Origin: Gemmatimonadota bacterium
GTDB taxonomy: Bacteria > Gemmatimonadota > Gemmatimonadetes > Longimicrobiales > Gaopeijiaceae
Length of the DNA: 61,190 nt
Direction: 5' to 3'
NCBI GenBank assembly: GCA_007125845.1
Contig: SLCK01000032.1
Location: 1-61,190, forward strand
The translations under genes were made by a program, and so were the position numbers. Below are positions 17,674 to 27,050 of the stretch, one piece after another. Under the pieces are notes generated by a model. That model saw nothing but the letters and a program-made list of their open reading frames with translations. It searched no databases and was not told where the DNA came from. Within the stretch, counting starts at the first letter, position 1. Every line of letters starts with the position of its first letter.

Positions 17674-18003
17674 CGAAAGCTCCTTTACGGAAAAGTCTCT
17701 GTTCAGGGTCGGAGAGGGTCCATCCTCGCCTCCGGAGACCGCTGATCGGCCCCCGCATGGAATTGCTGCAGCAGGCGTGCCACTCACGGTCTTCCCGCGA
17801 CGATGCCCCGGAACATACGAGGAGTGAGCGAATAACCGAAACCCCGCCGCGCCCGTCAGCCGGACACGGATGTCGCTGCGGGACATGTCGACCCGCTCCG
17901 GGCCGAAGTGTGACAACCTGTGTCCAGAGCCCGACGCATGTCAGCAAGCAGATCCGATCATCACGACCTATGATGTACCTTCGTACGAGTCCCCGATTCG
18001 CGC
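17674..18003. other. Divergent intergenic region (Usp / DASS transporter)
   Basis: This 330-base gap holds the sigma-54 promoter candidate at 17767-17782 for the stress-protein gene. The half facing the transporter gene shows no clear -35/-10 pair; short partial palindromes such as GACATGTC (17882-17889) are present. No coding frame with a ribosome-binding site was seen. Confidence 0.5.
17767..17782 (-). promoter_or_regulatory. Sigma-54 (-24/-12) promoter of the universal stress gene
   Basis: On the minus strand the bases read TGGCACG-CCTG-CTGCA. This matches 11 of 12 positions of TGGCACG-N4-TTGCW, with an exact -24 block and exact GG-N10-GC spacing. The predicted start point near 17755 leaves a leader of about 80 bases before the ATG at 17673. 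It is the best sigma-54 site in the window. Confidence 0.68.
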
Positions 18004-19545
18004 ATGCAACCCGGAAACCCGGACGGGCAAGCATTGACCGACCCTGAAAGCGAACAGGAGCGCCGGGGAGCCTCCAGGAAGATCGGGATCGTCGGTCTCC
18101 TGCTGGGTTTTCTCCTCTTCGGCGCCACCCTGGTCTGGCCTCCTCCGGACGGCATGTCCCCGGAGGCTTGGCGAGTGGCGGGACTCGGACTGCTCATGGC
18201 CACGTGGTGGATCACGGAAGCCATCCCGATCCCGGCCACCGCGCTCCTCCCGATTCCGGCCCTTCCACTCCTCGGGGTGACGACGATCGAAGGCGCCACC
18301 GCCCCCTTCGCCAATCCCGTGATCTTCCTCTTCATGGGAGGATTCATGCTGGCGCAGGCCATGCAGCGTTGGACGCTGCATCGACGGATGGCCTATGGCA
18401 TCATCATGGGCACCGGGACGGCCCCCTTCCGACTCATCGCCGGGTTCATGCTCGCCTCGGCCTTCCTGAGCATGTGGGTGAGCAATACGGCCGTCGCCGT
18501 GATGATGCTCCCGGTCGGGCTCTCGGTCATTCAGGTCGTGGGTGGCGGACTGATCGAGGAAGGCCGGCCTCCGGGGGACCCGGCGTTCGCGGTCGCGCTC
18601 CTCCTGGGAATCGCCTACGGAGCGAGCATCGGGGGCGCGGCGACTCTCATCGGGACGCCGCCAAACGCCCTCCTCGCTGGATACCTGCTGGATCAGTACG
18701 GGCTCGAGATCGGCTTCGCCCAGTGGATGGTGATCGGGGTCCCTCTGAGCCTGATCCTCCTCCCAATCGCCTGGGGGCTGCTCACAAGGGTTTCCTTCCA
18801 CGTCGATCCGGAGGGACCCGAATTGGCCCCGGACGACCTGGAGGGGATGAAGGAGTCGCTCGGCGCCATGAGCAGTGGCGAGCGCCGGGTGGCGTGGGTC
18901 TTCGGGGCAACGGCCGCAGCCTGGATCTTCCGCCCGCTCCTCCAGGGTCTCATCCCCGGACTTTCGGACGCGGGCATCGCGATCGCGGCCAGCCTGCTTC
19001 TCTTCGTCCTTCCCGCCGGAGGCGCGGCGAGGGCCAAGCTCCTGAACTGGGATTGGGCTCGCCGGATTCCATGGGACATCCTCATCCTGTTCGGAGGCGG
19101 ACTCTCCCTCGCGGCCGCGATCACCTCTTCGGGACTCGCAGGGTGGATCGGGACAGAGTTGCACGCAGCGGGCCGCCTACCCCTTCTGGGCCTGGTGACG
19201 GTGACCTGCATCCTCCTGGTCTCGCTCACTGAGCTCACCAGCAACACAGCGTCCGCGGCCGCCTTCCTTCCGATTCTGGCGGGACTCGCGGTCGCCCTCG
19301 GGGAGGACCCGCTCTTCCTCCTGGTTCCCGCCACCCTCGCCGCAAGCTGCGCCTTCATGCTGCCGGTCGCCACCCCGCCGAACGCGATCGTTTTCGGCAG
19401 CACCTTCATCCGCATCGGTCACATGGTCCGAGCCGGTGTTCTCCTCAATCTGACGGTCATCGCCCTCATTCCCCTTCTCACCTTCCTTCTCCTCCGCCTT
19501 TTTTTCGGTGCCGTCCCTGGCACCCTTCCCACCTGGGTGGGATGA
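18004..19545 (+). CDS. DASS family (SLC13) sodium/dicarboxylate-type transporter
   Basis: A 513-residue inner-membrane carrier of the divalent anion:sodium symporter family. It carries WWITEAIPIPATALLP near the start, the first substrate/sodium motif MWVSNTAVAVMMLPV (SNT), TLIGTPPNALLAG, the second motif LTELTSNTASAAAFLP (SNT), and the hallmark CAFMLPVATPPNAIVFGS near the C-terminus. About 12-13 hydrophobic segments are visible. Likely substrates are C4-dicarboxylates, citrate, sulfate or other anions; specificity cannot be read. It is a single-gene unit. Confidence 0.92.
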   Translation: MQPGNPDGQALTDPESEQERRGASRKIGIVGLLLGFLLFGATLVWPPPDGMSPEAWRVAGLGLLMATWWITEAIPIPATALLPIPALPLLGVTTIEGATAPFANPVIFLFMGGFMLAQAMQRWTLHRRMAYGIIMGTGTAPFRLIAGFMLASAFLSMWVSNTAVAVMMLPVGLSVIQVVGGGLIEEGRPPGDPAFAVALLLGIAYGASIGGAATLIGTPPNALLAGYLLDQYGLEIGFAQWMVIGVPLSLILLPIAWGLLTRVSFHVDPEGPELAPDDLEGMKESLGAMSSGERRVAWVFGATAAAWIFRPLLQGLIPGLSDAGIAIAASLLLFVLPAGGAARAKLLNWDWARRIPWDILILFGGGLSLAAAITSSGLAGWIGTELHAAGRLPLLGLVTVTCILLVSLTELTSNTASAAAFLPILAGLAVALGEDPLFLLVPATLAASCAFMLPVATPPNAIVFGSTFIRIGHMVRAGVLLNLTVIALIPLLTFLLLRLFFGAVPGTLPTWVG

Positions 19546-19633
19546 CCCAGCCGGAAACCGATGCAATCAAGTTAGGGTTTCAATTCCGCGACGGTCGAAG
19601 GAACCCCCTGGGCTTCCCGGCGTTTGAGTATCC

Positions 19634-20722
19634 ATGATCAGGCTCGCCCCCATCCTCGTCCTTTGCTCCCTGACCGGAATTCTCGGGACCCCATCCCTCG
19701 GACCATCGAGTCCCCCGGGTCCGATCGAGGGGATCGTGCGCGAGCTGGGAGGAGCGCCTCTCGCGTCGGCCCGGGTCGATCTGCTCGTGGACGGGGCTCT
19801 GGTGGCGTCCGCTCGGACGGACCAGGCCGGCCGCTTCTATATCGTTCTTCGAGCGGAAGGGCTTGGGACCCGAGCGGAAGCGATCCTGCACGTAAGTCGC
19901 ATGGGCTACCACGATGCAGAGGTTTCTCTCTCCGGCGACCGGCGTTCGCAAGAGATCGCTCTCGCGCCTGCGCCCCTCCCGATCCCAGGCTTCCGCGTCG
20001 AGTTCGAGAGGGAGTCGTGCCCCGGCATCGACGAGGAGCCCGCCCGCCGGCTATGGGAGAGAGCGGTCGACCTGCACCCCGGAGGGCTGGATACGCTCGG
20101 CGTGGCCAGCTACACGCTGGCGCGCACGGACACCCTGTCGAGAGACCCGCCTACGACCCTTGGGGTGGAGGGAGCGGTTTCCGGCCAGCGGGCGTCCGCC
20201 TCCCTCCTCCGATTGAGCTGGACCCGGAGGATCGACCGGGAGGGCTACGCATTCCATGTCCGTCGCAGCGGTCGGACCCGCTCCTATGATTCCTGGAGCT
20301 ATCCACCGCTCGAAGCGGACTACGCGCCGCACTTCGGATCCGAATCCTTCGGGAGCCTCCACGACTTCCGGGTGGAGCTGGAGGACGGAGAGGGTTGGAT
20401 CCTCCGCTTCTGCGGACGAATCACGGACACCCCGTACCTGGAGGGAATTCTCGAACTCGGTCCGGACACCCTCATCCGCCGTGCGGAGTGGCGGTTCCAC
20501 ACCCCTGCCCCCGACGAGGAAGCAGGCGGCTGGACCCGCTTTCCTCCCGCAGGGGTGGAGGAGGAGCCGCCGCCTCTGCTCCCCGTGGAGAGCATGACAT
20601 GGCGCTCGCTTCCCGACGGGGAGGTGATGCGACGGGCGCAATGGTACGAGGGGTGGATCATGGTCGAGGGGGACTCGGTCCCCTTTCTGCCTCGCCGACC
20701 CGGGGACACAGATCTCCCATGA
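19634..20722 (+). CDS. Secreted protein with carboxypeptidase-regulatory-like (CarboxypepD_reg) domain
   Basis: A 362-residue exported protein. A signal peptide (MIRLAPILVLCSLTGILG) is followed by a beta-sandwich domain at about 30-110 (IEGIVRELGGAPLASARVDLLVDGALVASARTDQAGRFYIVL), the pattern of carboxypeptidase-regulatory-like domains found in TonB receptors and secreted proteins. The remainder (about 115-362) is unrecognised, with a possibly disulfide-bonded Cys pair (ESCPG and RFCGR). No catalytic motif is visible. It stands alone between the transporter and ridA, and looks species-specific. Confidence 0.65.
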   Translation: MIRLAPILVLCSLTGILGTPSLGPSSPPGPIEGIVRELGGAPLASARVDLLVDGALVASARTDQAGRFYIVLRAEGLGTRAEAILHVSRMGYHDAEVSLSGDRRSQEIALAPAPLPIPGFRVEFERESCPGIDEEPARRLWERAVDLHPGGLDTLGVASYTLARTDTLSRDPPTTLGVEGAVSGQRASASLLRLSWTRRIDREGYAFHVRRSGRTRSYDSWSYPPLEADYAPHFGSESFGSLHDFRVELEDGEGWILRFCGRITDTPYLEGILELGPDTLIRRAEWRFHTPAPDEEAGGWTRFPPAGVEEEPPPLLPVESMTWRSLPDGEVMRRAQWYEGWIMVEGDSVPFLPRRPGDTDLP

Positions 20723-20743
20723 GAAGCCCGGTGGGCGACCGCC

Positions 20744-21133
20744 TCATCCCCTCACCCGCGCCACCGCGTCCACCTCGAATGCGGCTCCCCGGGGAAGGGC
20801 CGACACCTCCAACGTCGATCGCGCTGGGCAATGTCCGGCGAACGCCTCGGCGTACACTGAGTTCATCTCCGAGAAGGTGTCCATGCTCGTCAGGTACACG
20901 GCGGTTCGAATGACAGTGTCCAGCCCCCCGCCGGCCGCTTCGAGCACCGCTGCAAGGTTGGAGAGAGCCTGTCGCGTCTGGATCGCCACGCTCCCGTCGA
21001 CGAGGTCTCCGGTCCTCGGATCGAGGGCGATTTGCCCGGAAGCATAGATCCACCCCTCCACCACAATGGCCTGCGAATAGGGTCCGATCGCGCCCGGTGC
21101 CGCGTCCGTCGTGACCTCTTTGAGAACATCCAT
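20744..21133 (-). CDS. ridA: RidA family enamine/imine deaminase
   Basis: A 129-residue YjgF/YER057c/UK114 protein. Family marks: GPYSQAIVVEGWIYASGQIALDP, QTRQALSNLAAVLEAAGGGLDTVIRTAVYLTSM and CPARSTLEVSALPRGAAFEVDAVA, including the Arg that binds the substrate carboxylate. RidA hydrolyses 2-aminoacrylate and other reactive enamines made by PLP enzymes. The ATG at 21133 has AAAAGGAG nine bases upstream, which excludes the much longer in-frame extension to 21622. It is a single gene. Confidence 0.95.
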   Translation of the reverse strand: MDVLKEVTTDAAPGAIGPYSQAIVVEGWIYASGQIALDPRTGDLVDGSVAIQTRQALSNLAAVLEAAGGGLDTVIRTAVYLTSMDTFSEMNSVYAEAFAGHCPARSTLEVSALPRGAAFEVDAVARVRG

Positions 21134-21440
21134 GCTCGCCTGCTCCTTTTCAGTTGCGGACCTCTGCGTGACGACGCTCCCCACACGACGTCCACCGCAC
21201 TGCCCTGTTGCGGACCGTGTAGGCGTCGTATTCTGGTGGGAATGGTGCGCGAGGGGCAATTGGACTCGATGTCGGCTCGCGCGGGGAACCACAACCGGAC
21301 CCCGATGGATTCGGGCGGGTAGGATCCGCTTGACGTTCCCCCGTCCACTTCTGCCCCTATAGCATTCCTGTCGCCGACGATGCGAGTCGGCGGAGGCCCT
21401 TCGTACCTCTGATCGCTCCCTCGTAGCCGCGGGGTTTCCC
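21134..21440. other. Divergent intergenic region (ridA / peptidase-propeller-barrel gene)
   Basis: This 307-base gap contains a TTGACG at 21330-21335 and a TATAGC at 21358-21363, but the 22-base spacer is too long for a standard sigma-70 promoter. No coding frame with a ribosome-binding site, repeat or RNA gene was seen. Confidence 0.4.
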
Positions 21441-24400
21441 ATGACTGCCAGCCGCAAGAGTCCCTCCCTCGGTCGGGGCGCCCGTGGCGCCACATTCCTC
21501 GCCCTGGTCCTCGGCCTCCTCTTCGCGGTCCCGGTACCCGCGGACGCCCAGTATTTCGGTCGGAACAAGGTCCAGTACGACGACTTCGACTTCCAGGTTC
21601 TCACCACCCCGCACTTCGACATCTATTTCTATCCGGAAATGGGCGAAGCGATGGGAGATGTGAGCCGGATGGCCGAGCGCTGGTACGAAAGGCTTGCCCG
21701 TCTCTTCCAGCATGAGTTCGCGGAGCGCAAGCCGCTCATCTTCTACGCGGATCACCCGGACTTCCAGCAGACGAACACGATATCAGCCCAGCTCGGTGAG
21801 GGAACCGGCGGAGTCACGGAATCCCTCAAGAATCGCGTGATCATGCCGTTGTCCGGATCGTACGCCTCTACGGATCACGTGCTCGGTCACGAACTCGTGC
21901 ACGCCTTCCAGTACAACCTCGCTCAGACCCAGAGGGGCGGGGGTATGCAGGGCCTCATGAGAATCCCGCTGTGGATGATCGAGGGAATGGCGGAGTACCT
22001 CTCGCTCGGGCAGGAGGACCCCCTCACGGGAATGTGGCTCCGGGACGCCCTTCTCAGGGACGATTTCCCCACGCTCCGCCAGATGACCCGGGAGACACGG
22101 TTCTTCCCGTATCGGTTCGGACAGGCATTCTGGACCTATGTGGGGGGTACGTACGGGGACGAGGCCGTTACGCGACTCTTCCGGACCGCGATGCGAACCG
22201 GGTGGGAGCCGGCCATCGATCGGGTGCTGGGCGTCTCCGCCGATACGCTCTCAGCCCAGTGGAAGGCGGCGGCCGAGGAACACTACCGTCCCCTGATGGA
22301 GGATCGGACCCCTCCGGGTGAGGTCGGGACGCTCCTCCTGGCGCCCTCGACCGGCGCGGGCCAGCAGAACGTGGCCCCGTCCATCAGCCCGGACGGCAGC
22401 CGAATGGTCGTGATGTCCGAGAAGGACCTCTTCAGCTTCGACCTCTACCTGGTGGACGCCCGTACCGGCGAAGTCCTCCGCACATTGGCGAGCGCGGCGG
22501 CGGATCAGCACATGGACGCACTCCGCTTCATCGATTCTTCGGGAGCCTGGTCGCCCGATGGGTCGATGATCGCCGTGGTGGCGTTCGCGGGTGGACGAAA
22601 CGAGATCGTCATCCTCAACGCCGGGAACGGCAATGTCGAGCGCCGAATCTCGCTCGAAGAGAAGATCGGGGAGATCTCGGGCCCCACCTGGTCGCCGGAC
22701 GGAAACCATATTGCGTTCTCCGGACAGGTTGGAGGGCTATCCGACCTCTACCTCCTCGATCTCGAGACGGAGGAGAGCACCCGCTTGACCGAGGACCGTC
22801 ACGCAAGCTTCCAGCCGGTGTTCTCCCCGGACGGGAGCCGGATTGCCTTTGTCTCCGATCGCGGTCCGGAGACCGACTTCGACCGGCTCACATACTCGAA
22901 AGTCAGACTTGCCCTGTACGACCTGGAGGACGGCGAGATCGAAGTTCTCGACATCTTCGGCAACGTCCGTCACGCGAACCCCCAGTTCAGCCCCGACGGC
23001 GAGAGCCTCTTCTTCGTGTCCGACCCCGACGGCTTCAGCGACATCTACCGTGTGGAGCTCTCCACCCGGGAGGTTCACCGGGTGACGACGATCGCCACGG
23101 GCGTCAGCGGGATCACGGCGATGTCGCCGGCGATGAGTGTGGCACGGGAAACGGGAACCGTGGTCTTCTCGGTCTTCGACGAGTTCCAGTTCCACGTCTA
23201 TTCGATGGATTCCAGGGACGCCGAGGCCACCCCGGTCGTGGCCGAGACGATCGATCTGGCCGGGCGCTTCCTTCCCCCTAGCGAGATGCAGGTCCCGTCC
23301 CGGGTGTCGGCATACCTTGCGGACGCGGAGACCGCCCTTGCATCACCGGGCACCTACGATCCCGGCGAGGCCCAGGGCTACAGCCCCGCCATGGGTCTCG
23401 ACTTCATCGGCCAGCCGACGATCGGAGTCGGTACGGACCAGTTCGGAAACTTCCTCGCCGGTTCCGTAGCCGCCTACTTCTCCGACATGCTGGGCCATCG
23501 AACCCTCGGCGTGGCCGTCCAGGCGCAGGGCACGATGAAGGACATCGGAGGGCAGTTCGTTTACCAGAACCTCGAGGACCGGTGGAACTGGGGCATCGCG
23601 GCCGGACGGATCCCCTACATGCAGCTGAGGACCTTCGGAACGTGGCATCCCGACGGTACCACGGAGATTCGTCAGCAGATCTTCAGGACATTCCAGACGC
23701 ATGGAATCGGGATGGCGTCCTATCCGTTCTCGTCCACACGACGGCTGGACATCACGGGGGGCGTCACCCGCTACTCCTTCGACATCGAAGAAGAGATGCT
23801 CCTCTTCGATCGCTTCGACCGTCTCATCGATCGCCAGAGGGAGACGATCGACGAGGGTCTGCCCGACCCGTTGAATCTCTTCCAGACGAGTGCCGCCCTC
23901 GTGGGCGACAACTCCTTCTTCGGGCTGGCCTCCCCGGTTCGAGGAAGCCGCTACCGGCTCGAGGTCGGCACGACGGTTGGGAACCTCAATTTCCACACGC
24001 TGAACCTCGACTACCGCCGCTACTTCAACCCGGTGACCGAGCTCACCATCGCCTTCAGGGGTCTCCACCACGGCCGCTACGGGGAAGACATCTACGAACG
24101 CGACAGCGTGCTTCGACCCCTGTACCTGGGCTGGGAAACGTACATGCGGGGGTACTCCGCCTTCTCCTTCCAGGCGAACCGGGAGTGCACTCCGTCGGAG
24201 GAGTTGGACTCGACGTGCCCGGAGTTCGATCGCCTGCTGGGGCACCGGGTCGCCGTATTCAACGCCGAAGCCCGGGTGCCGCTGATCGGGGTAGATCGCT
24301 TCGGACTTCTGGATTTCGGCTTCCTGCCCACCGAACTCGTGGCATTTGCCGACGTGGGTCTGGCGTGGGACGGCGTCAGCGAGCCGGTCCTCAAGTTCGA

Positions 24401-24557
24401 CCGGACGTCGCTTGAGCGGGTGCCGGTGGTGAGTACCGGGATGAGCGCTCGCCTCAACCTCTTCGGAATGATGGTGATGGAGATCTACTACGCCTATCCG
24501 TGGCATCGCATCCAGCGAGGCGGGCACTTCGGGTTCCACATCGCCCCGGGCTGGTAG
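21441..24557 (+). CDS. Peptidase-MA / TolB-like propeller / outer-membrane barrel protein
   Basis: A 1038-residue exported protein in three parts. After a signal peptide (residues 1-37, ending ADAQ) comes a peptidase-MA-like metalloprotease domain with the zinc motif HELVH (H150, E151, H154) and a downstream WMIEGMAEYLS that can supply the third ligand Glu. Residues about 300-600 hold TolB/WD40-like repeats (SPDGSRMVVMS, WSPDGSMIAVVA, SPDGNHIAFSG, SPDGSRIAFVSD, SPDGESLFFVSD). The C-terminal third (about 650-1038) is a surface-antigen-type beta barrel, ending HFGFHIAPGW. It may be a surface-anchored protease or an assembly factor; its substrate is unknown. This architecture recurs in Gemmatimonadota-like genomes. 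Confidence 0.85.
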   Translation: MTASRKSPSLGRGARGATFLALVLGLLFAVPVPADAQYFGRNKVQYDDFDFQVLTTPHFDIYFYPEMGEAMGDVSRMAERWYERLARLFQHEFAERKPLIFYADHPDFQQTNTISAQLGEGTGGVTESLKNRVIMPLSGSYASTDHVLGHELVHAFQYNLAQTQRGGGMQGLMRIPLWMIEGMAEYLSLGQEDPLTGMWLRDALLRDDFPTLRQMTRETRFFPYRFGQAFWTYVGGTYGDEAVTRLFRTAMRTGWEPAIDRVLGVSADTLSAQWKAAAEEHYRPLMEDRTPPGEVGTLLLAPSTGAGQQNVAPSISPDGSRMVVMSEKDLFSFDLYLVDARTGEVLRTLASAAADQHMDALRFIDSSGAWSPDGSMIAVVAFAGGRNEIVILNAGNGNVERRISLEEKIGEISGPTWSPDGNHIAFSGQVGGLSDLYLLDLETEESTRLTEDRHASFQPVFSPDGSRIAFVSDRGPETDFDRLTYSKVRLALYDLEDGEIEVLDIFGNVRHANPQFSPDGESLFFVSDPDGFSDIYRVELSTREVHRVTTIATGVSGITAMSPAMSVARETGTVVFSVFDEFQFHVYSMDSRDAEATPVVAETIDLAGRFLPPSEMQVPSRVSAYLADAETALASPGTYDPGEAQGYSPAMGLDFIGQPTIGVGTDQFGNFLAGSVAAYFSDMLGHRTLGVAVQAQGTMKDIGGQFVYQNLEDRWNWGIAAGRIPYMQLRTFGTWHPDGTTEIRQQIFRTFQTHGIGMASYPFSSTRRLDITGGVTRYSFDIEEEMLLFDRFDRLIDRQRETIDEGLPDPLNLFQTSAALVGDNSFFGLASPVRGSRYRLEVGTTVGNLNFHTLNLDYRRYFNPVTELTIAFRGLHHGRYGEDIYERDSVLRPLYLGWETYMRGYSAFSFQANRECTPSEELDSTCPEFDRLLGHRVAVFNAEARVPLIGVDRFGLLDFGFLPTELVAFADVGLAWDGVSEPVLKFDRTSLERVPVVSTGMSARLNLFGMMVMEIYYAYPWHRIQRGGHFGFHIAPGW

Positions 24558-24561
24558 TGGC

Positions 24562-25542
24562 TCAGAAGAGCCGAAGCCGAATGTAGCGCTGGGGATTGTC
24601 GCGCACATCCCGAGCGAGCATCCGGATCTCCTCCATCGCCGCGTTCATGTTGCGGTAGAGCTCGTCGTCCTCGGAGAGGCGGCCGAGTGTTCCTTCGCCG
24701 CGCTCGATTCGCTCGAGGACGGCTTCCAGAGAACGGGTTGCTCGCGCCAGGTTCCCGCCCGCCACCTGAAGCTCCCCAAGGGTTGAATCCGCCCGGGCCA
24801 GGCTTCGCTCCAGCTCCTCCCCGGCCGTGAGGTCCTCCACCCGCTCGGCCGAGCGGGAGAGCGACGTCGTCAGGCGAGACAGCTCCACTCTCTGCTCCCG
24901 GGTCGCTTCCGAAAGCACCTCGAGGAGCTCTTCGAGCTCGGTGACGGACCCCTCCACCGCTGAGATCGTCGGATCCGATAGGAGCGATTGGATTCGCTCC
25001 ATGGTGCCCCGAGCCGCCTCCATCGTGCCCCTGGCATCGCCTCCGAGCTCGTCGGCCAGGTCCAGCATGCCCGGCGTCCACTCCCCCGGGATGGCGTCTC
25101 CCGCGCTCAGCATCTCCTCGGAGCTTCCCCGGAGGATTTCCACCGTCCGCCCTCCCATGAGGTCCATGCCGGCTATGCGCGTACGCGAATCTGCGGGAAT
25201 GTCCCATTGTCCCTCGATCTCGAGCGTGATCCCGACCCCGCCTTCGGTCAGGTGGAATCTGTGCACCCGGCCGATGTTGACGCCCCTCATCTGCACCGGG
25301 TCGCCCTGGCGGATCCCGGCGGCATTCTCCACCTCGGTCATCACCATGTAGCGTCCCCGAAAAGTGGCGGGATCCGTCAGCAGAAAGAGAATCATCACGA
25401 AGGACAAGACCCCGAGGAGCACAAAGGCGCCGACCCGCACCTCCCGGCCACCCGCGACTGCGGGCGTGGCCTTCTCGATGTCGGCGTCCGAGGGGCGCTT
25501 ATCATCGTCGTGCTGAATCTCTCGCACTTCGCGATCGTTCAT
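24562..25542 (-). CDS. mlaD: MlaD-like MCE-domain lipid-transport protein
   Basis: A 326-residue protein with one N-terminal membrane anchor (VGAFVLLGVLSFVMILFLL, about 36-55), an MCE domain (about 60-150: VENAAGIRQGDPVQMRGVNIGRVHRFHLTEGGVGITLEI ... TRIAGMDLMGGRTVEI), and a long helical C-terminal region (about 170-310) rich in Leu/Glu/Arg that probably extends the channel. The last residues, DNPQRYIRLRLF, match the usual C-terminus of MCE proteins. MlaD rings carry phospholipids between membranes. It overlaps the mlaF-like gene by four bases (ATGA). No mlaB or mlaC gene is adjacent. Confidence 0.92.
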   Translation of the reverse strand: MNDREVREIQHDDDKRPSDADIEKATPAVAGGREVRVGAFVLLGVLSFVMILFLLTDPATFRGRYMVMTEVENAAGIRQGDPVQMRGVNIGRVHRFHLTEGGVGITLEIEGQWDIPADSRTRIAGMDLMGGRTVEILRGSSEEMLSAGDAIPGEWTPGMLDLADELGGDARGTMEAARGTMERIQSLLSDPTISAVEGSVTELEELLEVLSEATREQRVELSRLTTSLSRSAERVEDLTAGEELERSLARADSTLGELQVAGGNLARATRSLEAVLERIERGEGTLGRLSEDDELYRNMNAAMEEIRMLARDVRDNPQRYIRLRLF

Positions 25543-26306
25543 CGATAGTCCACCTCGTCCACCGCGGCGATCGCCGCCGCTCGATCTATGAAGGCTCTGA
25601 CCACCTTGTCGTCGCTCGACCGGAAGGCCTCCGGCGTACCCTCGAATTGGAGACTGCCCCCTTTCAACATCACCACTCGGTCACACATCTCGAGCCCCCC
25701 ATCAATGTCGTGCGTGACAATGACCGACGTTACCCGTAAGCGCTCGGTCAGCCTCACGATGAGTCGCTCGACCGCGGCCGTGTTGACCGGGTCGAGACCC
25801 GTCGTCGGTTCGTCCCAGAGCAGGATGTGAGGGCGACTCACGATGGCCCGTGCGATCCCCACCCGCTTCTTCATCCCGCCCGAGAGTTCCGCGGGAAGCT
25901 TCTGGAGCGTCTCGCGAGGATCCAGGTTCGCCAACTCGAGAGCCTCCCAGACCTTGACCGTGACGTCCCGTCTCCGGAGGCCCTTCAGCTCACCCTCCGG
26001 TATGCCCATTTCGACGTTCTCGTAGACCGTCATGGAATCGAACAGCGCCGCATGCTGAAAAACGTACCCCACCCGGTGGCGGATCCACTGCAAGTTCTTT
26101 CGCCCGCCCCGGTAGACCGACCGCCCCTCGACCAGCACGTCCCCTCGGTCCAGATCGATCAGGCCGATCGTCGTCTTGAGCATCACGCTCTTTCCGGTCC
26201 CGGAAGGTCCAAATACGCCAACCATCTCCCCTTTCTCCACCGTCAGGGAAACGCCCTTGAGGACAGGGACGTCGAACGCCTTCCACAGATCTCGGTACTC
26301 GATCAT
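25539..26306 (-). CDS. mlaF: MlaF-like ATP-binding protein of the phospholipid transporter
   Basis: A 255-residue ABC ATPase. Walker A GPSGTGKSV, Q-loop in RVGYVFQHAALFDSMTVYENV, signature LSGGMKKRVGIARAIV, Walker B HILLWDEPTTGLDPV, and H-loop VIVTHD. The GMKKR signature, the FDSMTV segment and the C-terminal EGTPEAFRSSDDKVVRAFIDR are typical of MlaF. It energises phospholipid transport with MlaE and MlaD. It sits directly between mlaE (no gap) and mlaD (ATGA overlap), the conserved order of this operon. Confidence 0.94.
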   Translation of the reverse strand: MIEYRDLWKAFDVPVLKGVSLTVEKGEMVGVFGPSGTGKSVMLKTTIGLIDLDRGDVLVEGRSVYRGGRKNLQWIRHRVGYVFQHAALFDSMTVYENVEMGIPEGELKGLRRRDVTVKVWEALELANLDPRETLQKLPAELSGGMKKRVGIARAIVSRPHILLWDEPTTGLDPVNTAAVERLIVRLTERLRVTSVIVTHDIDGGLEMCDRVVMLKGGSLQFEGTPEAFRSSDDKVVRAFIDRAAAIAAVDEVDYR

Positions 26307-27050
26307 CTACTGGAGGAGAAGCGGGGGAAAGAGCGCGTCGAGGATGAGCACCATCAACGTCATGAACATCACGGAAGCCGTCGTCGTGCGGCCTACCCCA
26401 GCTGCTCCTCCTCCGGTGCGGAAGCCCATGTGGACGGCGATCACCGGGATCCAGAATCCGAAGGTGACTGCCTTGAGGAAGGAGTAGAAAAGGTCCCAGT
26501 TGTGCCAGAAGAGTTGGGCGCCATAGAGGAACGATTCGTATCCCAGGCCGACGGTCAGCCTGGCCGCCTCCATTCCCGCCAGGATGCCGACCAGATTCGC
26601 AAGTCCCACCAGGACCGGAACCACGATGACTCCGGCTACGATGCGCGGTGCGGCCAGGATCGCGATCGGATCTCGACCGACGGCGTGGAAGGCGTCGATC
26701 TGCTCTGAAACCTTCATCGTGCCGAGCTCGGCCGTGATCCGAGCTCCCACCCGTCCGACCAGCACGATCGCCGTGAGAACGGGCCCGAGCTCGAGGACCA
26801 CGCTGGCCACCACCACGCTTCCCAGGATGTAAAGTGGAATCGCCCCCTGGAACTGGTACCCCCCCTGCTGACTCGTCACGACGCCCGCGAGCACCGAGGT
26901 CACCAGCACGATCGGAATGCTCTGCACCCCCATCACGTAGATCTGCTGCAGCACGGAGCGAAGAGACACCTGCAGCGTCACGATCGCACGAGCCGACCGC
27001 ACCAGCAGGAACGCCATCTCCCCCGCGTGCTCGGCCACGCCATGCGTCAC
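26307..27050 (-). CDS. mlaE: MlaE-like ABC transporter permease
   Basis: About 247 residues. The family pattern is clear: QQIYVMGVQSIPIVLVTSVLAGVV, ELGPVLTAIVLVGRVGARITAELGTMKVSEQIDAFHAVGRDPI, PRIVAGVIVVPVLV, and KAVTFGFWIPVIAVHMGFRTGGGAAGVGRTTTASVM. Five to six membrane segments are visible. The start is uncertain: the GTG at 27050 gives the usual length and N-terminal amphipathic helix; the frame is open to 27284 but that part is not protein-like; ATG 27017 has its ribosome-binding site too close. It heads the mlaEFD operon, which transports phospholipids across the envelope. Confidence 0.9.
   Translation of the reverse strand: MTHGVAEHAGEMAFLLVRSARAIVTLQVSLRSVLQQIYVMGVQSIPIVLVTSVLAGVVTSQQGGYQFQGAIPLYILGSVVVASVVLELGPVLTAIVLVGRVGARITAELGTMKVSEQIDAFHAVGRDPIAILAAPRIVAGVIVVPVLVGLANLVGILAGMEAARLTVGLGYESFLYGAQLFWHNWDLFYSFLKAVTFGFWIPVIAVHMGFRTGGGAAGVGRTTTASVMFMTLMVLILDALFPPLLLQ

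Noticed and set aside
21330-21363. TTGACG ... TATAGC as a sigma-70 promoter for the peptidase-propeller gene
   Set aside because: The spacer is 22 bases, outside the usual 16-18.
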